From Topomyia yanbarensis (lineage: Eukaryota > Arthropoda > Insecta > Diptera > Culicidae): a DNA stretch of 64,000 nt. Shown piece after piece: positions 57,662 through 64,000 of this stretch; the stretch's first letter is position 1, and every line of letters begins with the position of its first letter. The position numbers were made by a program, and so were the translations under genes. The stretch lies in assembly GCF_030247195.1 (NCBI RefSeq), contig NC_080672.1, positions 362,382,271 through 362,446,270 of the forward strand, in the 5' to 3' direction. The notes beneath the pieces are model-generated. The model saw only the letters and a list, made by a program, of their open reading frames with translations, searched no databases and was not told the origin of the DNA.

Positions 57662-59491
57662 GGGAAAATGTACTTTTGCATATAAAATATTTAAAATAAT
57701 CCATAACGAATTGTAAAACGATCCATAAAAAAGTTGTCCATGTTCCATAAAACAAAACTGAAAATCCATAAAACTGTGTGAATGATCCATAAAAAAGGGT
57801 GATTTGATCCATAGATTATGTAAAATTGAACCATAAAATGGTCTCAAAAGAGCACTAAAATAGTAATAAAAGAGCAATTAAAATGAACCAATGCCCCATA
57901 AAAATATTGGAAATGTTCCATAAAATGATACATTTTGCGCCATAAATTAACTGACATTGATCCATAGAATATTAACAATGTACATTAAAGCACGTCGATA
58001 TGTTCCATAATATCGACAAAAATGTTCCACGGTGTTACAAAATGAAGCAATAAAATGTCAGAAAAAGTTCCATAACTTTGATGAAAATGTTTGCTAAATA
58101 ATTTTTATTGGTCCATAGAAGATGTAAAAATGAACATTAGAAATGATTCATATATCGAAATTATGGTTCATGGATATTTACAAAACGATCCATAAGAAAA
58201 GAAAATGTAAAACGACCCATTAATATGTGCTTATGCATTAGAAAAAATAAATTTCATGAATTCATGCGAAATTTTATGGTAAACTTAAAAAATAAGTTGT
58301 GCTTAATAATTCTCATAACAGTGACAGTGTTTTAACAAGTGAGCTTATACTGGGAGCTAGTGTGATGCGGCTTAGCCGCATATCCGAGGCCAAGGATCCG
58401 AAGCGGCGCAAAGCCGCTGAGGATCCGTTGGACGAGGCATTGATTAACCCGTAGCTGGAATTGCAGGCAAACCTGTCCTCTCGTTTGCCCAGTTTACTTA
58501 AACATAGGGGCTATAGCTAGTTAAAAGCCGACTGAGCGGCAGCGAGGTCGGACAGTGCACAAGAAAGCGATGTGGCGTAGCCACATTAGTCAGTGTTCGT
58601 GTATAAAGTGTCCGTTTTCGCTTCAGATAGTTATTCAGATAGTATTTGCGACTCATGCCAGCCTGTATAGGTGGTCTAATAACACTCAGCGCTCTAATAT
58701 CATAAATACCCTGACGTTTAAAGAGTTGCCATAATGATTTCAGGTTAGCTAAGGTCAGTTAGCTGGCTAGTTGGGTACGGAAGCTGAAGTTTAACTATAA
58801 TGTATGCATTGTTTGTTGTAGTTTGACATTACAACCAAATGTAATAAACTTTATTATTAGTTCGAATAGCAAAAATTTCGCATGAATTCATTAAATTTAA
58901 TTTTTCTGGTGCATAAGCACATATTAATGGATCGTTTAACATTTTATTTTCTTATGGATCGTTTTGTAAATATCCATGAACCATAATTTAACGTTCGATA
59001 TATAAATCATTTCTAATGTTCATTTTTACATCTTCTATGGACCAAGAAAAATTATTTAGCAAACATTTTCATCAAATTTATGGAACTTTTTCTGACATTT
59101 TATTGCTCCATTTTGTAATACCGTGGAACACTTTTGTCGATATTATGGAACATATCGACGTGTTTTAATGTACATTGTTAATATTCTATGCATCAATGTC
59201 AGTTAATTTATGGCGCAAAATGTATCATTTTATGGAACATTTCCAATATTTTTATGGGGCATTGCTTCATTTTAATTGCTCTTTTATTACTATTTTAGTG
59301 CCCTTTTGCGATTATTTTATGGTACAATTTTACATAATCTATGGATCAAATCCCCCTTTTTTATGGATCATTCACACTTTTTTATGGATTTTCAGTTTTG
59401 TTTTATGGAACATGGACAAATTTTTTATGGATCGTTTTTCAATTTTTTATGGATTATTTTTGTTGTTTTAGCGGCGCAAACTTAGGGCTGC
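57662..59491. mobile_element. Inner foldback element, 1.83 kb, with CCATAAAA tandem-repeat arms
   Basis: The arms at 57662-58283 and about 58862-59473 are inverted copies made of degenerate modules around GATCCATAAAA spaced about 20-40 bp (for example TGTTCCATAAAA, AATGATCCATAAAA). The insert is flanked by an exact 10-bp CATAAAAAAT (57652-57661, 59492-59501). Tandem-repeat arms and a 9-10-bp duplication recall Drosophila foldback (FB/Mutator-like) elements. The right end has about 20 extra GC-rich bases (GCGGCGCAAACTTAGGGCTGC region) not matched on the left. Frames of 70-98 codons are by-products of the repeats. Confidence 0.72.
58284..58861. other. Non-repeated core of the inner foldback with perfect hairpins
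   Basis: The core contains ATGCGGCTTAGCCGCAT (58364-58380), GCGGCGCAAAGCCGC (about 58403) and ATGTGGCGTAGCCACAT (58570-58586), all capable of perfect stems. AATAAA lies at 58842 near its right edge. TGTG at 58361 might be the start of a solo LTR, but no matching CA end and TSD could be found. No coding frame. Confidence 0.55.
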
Positions 59492-59540
59492 CATAAAAAA
59501 TCCTTAAGAAAGGAAAAAACAAAACTCACGTCCAAACAAG

Positions 59541-59716
<176 letters not shown>

Positions 59717-60417
59717 AAGCAGTTTTTATATGTAGATGGACATTGAAAATATACACCAGAAAACGAATCTTGATTTTTTTTTTGGAAAAACCTTTGGAAA
59801 AGATTGTATTACCGAATCATCGAAAATATACAATCATAAAATATGTTGCAAAGAGTGATAAATGTCTTGATAACATTTCGCGGGTGCTTTCATCTAAAAC
59901 ATTGAAAGAAATATGTTTCTTCGTAAGTTTTATAATTTCACGAAGTGGTAGATGGCAGCAGCTGGAACTGTCAAAATCAATTTTTCCATGAATATTTTTT
60001 GGAATGTCACCTAGCCCCATCTACAGTTATAGAGTATAAGTATCTTTGATGCATGTTTTGAAATATCAAAACAAACAACTTAACATAGAACTGATCTAGA
60101 TCAATTTCTACATAACTAGATCAAAAGCAAATTTGTCAAAAAATTCTCATCTCCATCCAAAAATACTTTGCTGAAGACACTAATCCTCCAGGATACATAC
60201 CCAGAGCGCTAGCGGTTTTGATCGCTGGAAGTAGCCCCACTGTGCGTCACACGTATGCCTTGAGTGTGCCTCATTTGTGCCCGAATGTGCCTCGCTTATT
60301 CCCGAATTTCGTTCGCTAGTGTAACCCTCGTTCAACGTATTTGAAAGTTGTAATTATTCGAAATTAATAACAGTAATAACCATGCGTCTTCATCGGCAGT
60401 TTGTTTCTAAATTTTAA

Positions 60418-61548
60418 CTCGCTTCAGGTCTACTTCCCAGCATCCCAGCAGAAGCTGCCTGCGTCGAGGTTGGAATACTCCCCTTCCGGTGGGAGGCTGC
60501 CGTCGCGGCACTTAAAAGAGCACTACTCTACCTAGAGAAAAGATCTGGCAACGACTGCCCCATCCTCAACACTGCGAGAGACATCCACGCCAACTACACC
60601 AGTGAACCCCTACCGAAAATCGCTCGGCTACATCGGGTCTGGGACCGACCATGTTATGACAGAGGTCCCAACATAGACACCAGCTTAAGTCGGAAAATCA
60701 AAGTATGCGACCCCACAAAACTCGCGCGGATCGAGTTCAACAAACTTGTCAGCCAGAAGTACAACAATCACCTACATCTATTCACTGACGGCTCCAAGCT
60801 AAACGAGGAAATAGGAGCAGGAGTAAGCGGAATCAGAGCTGGTCTATCGCTTCGCTTGGCAGCTTCTTGCTCTGTCTTCACAGCTGAAGCAGCTGAAATC
60901 TTCACCGCAATCACCCAAAAACCCACCGATACACCCACGGCTGTATTTTCGGACTCCCTTTCAGTCCTAACTGCGCTCGAGACTGGGACCTCCAAACACC
61001 CGTACGTGCAAGCAATAGAAGCTAACTGCGACACCCTCACTACATTAGTGTGTGTCCCCGGCCACAGCGACATTAAGGGCAACTGCGAGGCAGACCGCCT
61101 GGCAGCCATCGGACGAAAAGCCCGCACCATGATCTCCCAACAAGTTCCTACCTGCGATATCATCAGAGCATTCAAACAGAAAGTAGAAATCGATTTCACC
61201 AGGTACTGGCAGTCATCCCAAGGACACCTACAAAAAATCAAAGGCACCCACCAAAAATGGACAGACCGAGACAACATGCTGGAACAAAAAGCTCTCTCCA
61301 GACTCCGAACTGGACACACCAGAATCACCCACGCGCACACCGTGTCCAACGTCCCTCCTCCCATCTGCTCCACATGTGGGACCCGGAAAACGGTGGAACA
61401 CATTCTCATTAATTGTTTAGAATATCAAGATCTTTGGACCAGAACTGACCTCCCGCTATCCATCAGAGACGCCCTGTCCAACGACCCGGCCAGAGAGGAA
61501 ATTATAATCTGTTTCCTTAAAGTCGCCGGCCTCTTTGACAGTTTATAA
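60418..61548 (+). CDS. 5'-truncated LINE ORF2: C-terminal RNase H region, frame intact
   Basis: An uninterrupted frame of 376 codons enters directly after the palindrome arm (a stop at 60415-60417 lies upstream) and ends at TAA 61546-61548. It carries an RNase H type I domain: LFTDGSK (60778-60798, first Asp), AEAAEIFTAI (Glu), FSDSLSVLTAL (Asp) and VPGHSDIKGNCEADRLA (about 61057). A C-terminal Cys/His block CSTCGTRKTVEHILINC (about 61365) follows. RNase H removes the RNA strand during reverse transcription. Endonuclease and reverse transcriptase are absent, as in most 5'-truncated LINE insertions. The lack of stops suggests a young insertion. I-group membership is an inference. Confidence 0.85.
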   Translation, partial: LASGLLPSIPAEAACVEVGILPFRWEAAVAALKRALLYLEKRSGNDCPILNTARDIHANYTSEPLPKIARLHRVWDRPCYDRGPNIDTSLSRKIKVCDPTKLARIEFNKLVSQKYNNHLHLFTDGSKLNEEIGAGVSGIRAGLSLRLAASCSVFTAEAAEIFTAITQKPTDTPTAVFSDSLSVLTALETGTSKHPYVQAIEANCDTLTTLVCVPGHSDIKGNCEADRLAAIGRKARTMISQQVPTCDIIRAFKQKVEIDFTRYWQSSQGHLQKIKGTHQKWTDRDNMLEQKALSRLRTGHTRITHAHTVSNVPPPICSTCGTRKTVEHILINCLEYQDLWTRTDLPLSIRDALSNDPAREEIIICFLKVAGLFDSL

Positions 61549-61910
61549 AACAAACCAAACCCACAATCATGCAACACAGACCAAGAATTTCACCAACAAA
61601 TACTGCGGGCCCCTCGCTACATCCGGACCGGGTGATGGGAGGGTTCACCGCGACCCAATAGCAACCAACACATTCCATCGCAGACTCTCTGCCAGCACCC
61701 TGCTAGGCGCTAGAGAGAATTTGTGAGAACCCGATGAACGAAGCAACAGCAACATCACCACCAACGAAACATAGTAAAACCAGAGAAAAATTAACACTAT
61801 GATTTGTAAAAATACTTGTAAACATAACTCTGTAATCCTATTTTTCTTTTTATGGGCGAATGACCTAACGGTTAAAACCCAAAATAAACAATACAATACA
61901 ATACAATACC
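61549..61910 (+). other. LINE 3' untranslated region ending in a TACAA repeat tail
   Basis: After the stop, the untranslated region runs to CAATACAATACAATACAAT (about 61889-61907), a pentanucleotide tail typical of some mosquito LINEs. A target duplication could not be matched with certainty to the 60418 side. Confidence 0.7.
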
Positions 61911-62009
61911 CTTTGATACAGGTTTGCCAGTTCCAACCAGTAACGTGGGTGACGTCATGTAAACTGTCGAATACAATTGCCAATTGCCATAGCTTAATTT
62001 AATACATGT

Positions 62010-62780
62010 CGTCGCTGTTGTGCTATCTTATGACAAACGCCATTTTGGGGTAAACTGAGTTAGATATGCCACATTACTCGTCTAACGAATCTCTATAAGA
62101 TGGCGTTTCCAGAATTTTGAAATTTTGCTTGGTTACTGAAATATAGCGAGAAAAGTGATTAGAAATTGTGAGTTTTTTGCTTCAAATCATTATGTCTTGG
62201 GATTGGCTCAAGTTATAATGAAGTTTTAGTTGCTTTTATTTGTAAAAATGTCGTAGGAACACAATGTCATAATAATTTTCAAAAGAATAATACATGTATT
62301 GGGAGAAAAACGCAGTTTTAGGTTTAAACTGGTAATATTAACATATTTGGCAACACTGTAACCAAAAATAACTATTTTTTCTAGATTCCCTGACTAATTT
62401 CCTTCAAAATGCATCCAACCGATTGTTTATAGATCAAATTAGACCAAAGATATGAATAAAAGTTCCGAATTGGTGATTTTTTTCTATGGAAAATTTTCCA
62501 TGCACGATTATGACACGTCATACAAATTTTTTCATCAATACACACCTATGACACGTGTGAGTGCGACTTTTGTTTATATTTTTAGTGAAAACTCGCAACA
62601 TAGTCAACCGATCTTCGTAATATTTGAGAGATTAATACAGAATAGGTAGAAGTATCAATTGTCTTCTCTGATTTGTTTCTACCATTTATAAGTTTCATGA
62701 TATTCAATCTCAAACTTTAAAAATCGTTTTTCTCGAAATGTGCAAAATGGCGCTTGTCATAAGATAGCACAACAGCGACG
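62010..62780. mobile_element. Foldback element, 771 bp (CGTCGCTGTTGTG family)
   Basis: The ends CGTCGCTGTTGTGCTATCTT and AAGATAGCACAACAGCGACG are perfect inverted repeats of at least 20 bp, with weaker complementarity inward (GCCATTTTG against CAAAATGGCGC). ATGT lies outside both ends (62006-62009, 62781-62784) as a possible 4-bp duplication. The interior (GTAGGAACACAATG, TTTTTTCTAGATTCCCTGAC) resembles the foldback at 6967-8097. No coding capacity. Confidence 0.8.
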
Positions 62781-63109
62781 ATGTAATAAATTATACGAAA
62801 CTGCCTTGCAGGAATGGTTTCTGATAAAAATCAGAAATTTTGGTTAAGTACGACGGGCAAGGTTGTTGAAAACTGTGACCATTAAACTTTCTGTTTCCCC
62901 AACGATTTCTAAGTTTCTCAGAACGTTACAAATTTGATGTTCAATAATAGTAAATATAAATGCGGATTCTACTCGGCAGTGATTTGTTTTGCCATATGCA
63001 GATATAACTCAATGCGTATGGTGCTACTTCAGATTCGAGTGATTCTACTGTTCTTAGATGAGTCAAGGGTCCAGCTCGGGTCTTCGAGATCTTTGGTTGA
63101 TTAGCAAGT

Positions 63110-63356
63110 TGGATTCGAATCGGACTTCTCAGATAAATTTTCGGGTTCGGGTCGGGTTCGGGTTTTCAAATTTTAAAATTCTCGGATCGGGTCGGGTTCG
63201 GGTTTTACAAAATTTTCATTCTCGGGTACGGGTCGGGTTCGGATTTTTAAGTTTTAAAATGTTTTAATTTCGGGCTCGGGTCGGGTTTTTAAATTTTCAT
63301 GAACTCGGGTTCAGGTCGGGTTCGAGTTCGAAAAAATTGAAACCCGGCCATCTCTA
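63110..63356 (+). repeat. CGGGT-rich minisatellite
   Basis: Modules of TCGGGTCGGGTTCGGGTTTT followed by an AT-rich spacer (CAAATTTTAAAATT type) repeat about four to five times with a period near 50-60 bp. The array ends AACCCGGCCATCTCTAG. The Arg/Val/Gly/Phe-rich frame across it is an artefact. It resembles CGGGTTCGGGT-rich ends of some arthropod hAT elements; the other end was not found. Confidence 0.65.
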
Positions 63357-64000
63357 GTTAAAACGTATTGATCCGTTAAAGCGACTGGATGTGCATGTTT
63401 TACTAAGGGATGTATATTTTTTATAAGAAATTAAGTTTTAAAATCCAATTTATAAGCTTTGATTAATTGGTTTAAACACCTCGTTAGTGGTGGTCACTGA
63501 CCGCAAAAAAGGCGAATAATAAAACAGCAGCCCGCCGAAGGGAAAATAATTAAATTCTCACCGTAAAGCACAATCGTGCAATGAATAGCTGAATGAAATG
63601 GTAAGCCCCGAATAATTGAATCTTCATGCGCCACTTTCGGCCCACGGTTTTTGGAATTTTCTCACATTTGTACCTCTGCGGTCTGCCTAACTAGGCCCTT
63701 AACACCATTTCAGTGCCACGAGTAAGTTCCACATAGAGATGCAAATTAGAGCATTACCCGAAAAAAGGCGACACAACTCCCATCGCAGCACGAAAGGCGC
63801 AGTGGAAATGTGTGAAATGCTAATAGACTACAGTGTTTCGTTGTTTTCGAAGCCTGAAACTAGTTCGAACCATTTGAACTAGCTACGACGCCACCTAACA
63901 CATCTCTCGTTCGCTTCGCACTCGCTGAACGGTGCTGTTAGTCTAAATCTCCCTCCTCGACTAAGCACCGTCGTCGCCGCGTAGAAAGTTGGAAAACTCA
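63357..64000. other. Unassigned DNA
   Basis: No gene or repeat is recognised. The last 150 bases are less AT-rich (CGACGCCACC, CACCGTCGTCGCCGCG) and may belong to a host feature beyond the window. Confidence 0.35.

Noticed and set aside
58361..58861. Solo LTR or Helitron end
   Set aside because: TG start and an AATAAA are present, but no CA end with a 4-5-bp TSD was found. The hairpin plus CTAG on the minus strand is followed by C instead of the T required for a Helitron.
63110..63356. Telomeric repeat
   Set aside because: Units are irregular, interspersed with AT spacers, and internal to the sequence.

Overview
This window looks like repeat-saturated nuclear DNA of an insect, most likely a culicine mosquito (Aedes or a close relative). 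That is an inference from the AT-rich base composition, tRNA-derived SINEs resembling the mosquito Feilai type, R1-, I- and jockey-like LINE relics, a Penelope-like fragment, and many short hAT-, TA-, piggyBac- and foldback-type elements. No convincing host protein-coding exon, rRNA or functional tRNA gene was found. The recognisable coding sequence comes from transposable elements, nearly all broken.

Layout. 1-3074: unassigned DNA with one SINE. 3075-11834: two copies of one dispersed repeat. The first carries an internal 1,189-bp tandem duplication. The second is inverted and contains a hAT MITE, a 1.5-kb TA-flanked element (itself holding a 192-bp MITE) and a short A-tailed retroposon. A SINE and a 1.1-kb foldback lie between the copies. 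13865-18462: a hAT-type element with a perfect 8-bp target-site duplication (TSD), holding a dead jockey/CR1-like LINE and a MITE. 18959-24960: an I-type LINE on the minus strand split by two TA-flanked elements built of ~90-bp repeats, which themselves hold two hAT MITEs and a Penelope-like fragment. 25775-32235: an R1-clade LINE relic with MITE, piggyBac-like and retroposed insertions. 32236-36810: mostly unassigned, with six copies of TGTAACGTGACAGA at its end. 37092-41762: a 981-bp foldback, pieces of I-type LINEs, a SINE and another hAT MITE. 41771-50776: mainly unassigned. 50777-52095: three small elements side by side.

53470-60419 is the most unusual part. A cluster of palindromic ACCGAC/TAAATCGG motifs is followed by a 1.4-kb GC-rich degenerate tandem array, then a 4.2-kb inverted-repeat structure. 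The inverted repeat contains SINE sequence, an inner foldback whose arms are CCATAAAA-type repeats, a core with perfect hairpins, and an 84-unit AT microsatellite. A 5'-truncated LINE with an intact RNase H frame abuts its right end. A further foldback (62010-62780) and a CGGGT-rich array close the window.

The sequences do not form a pathway. Their relation is stratigraphic: nested insertions whose order can be read from TSDs and, in several places, from rebuilding the empty site against a sister copy.
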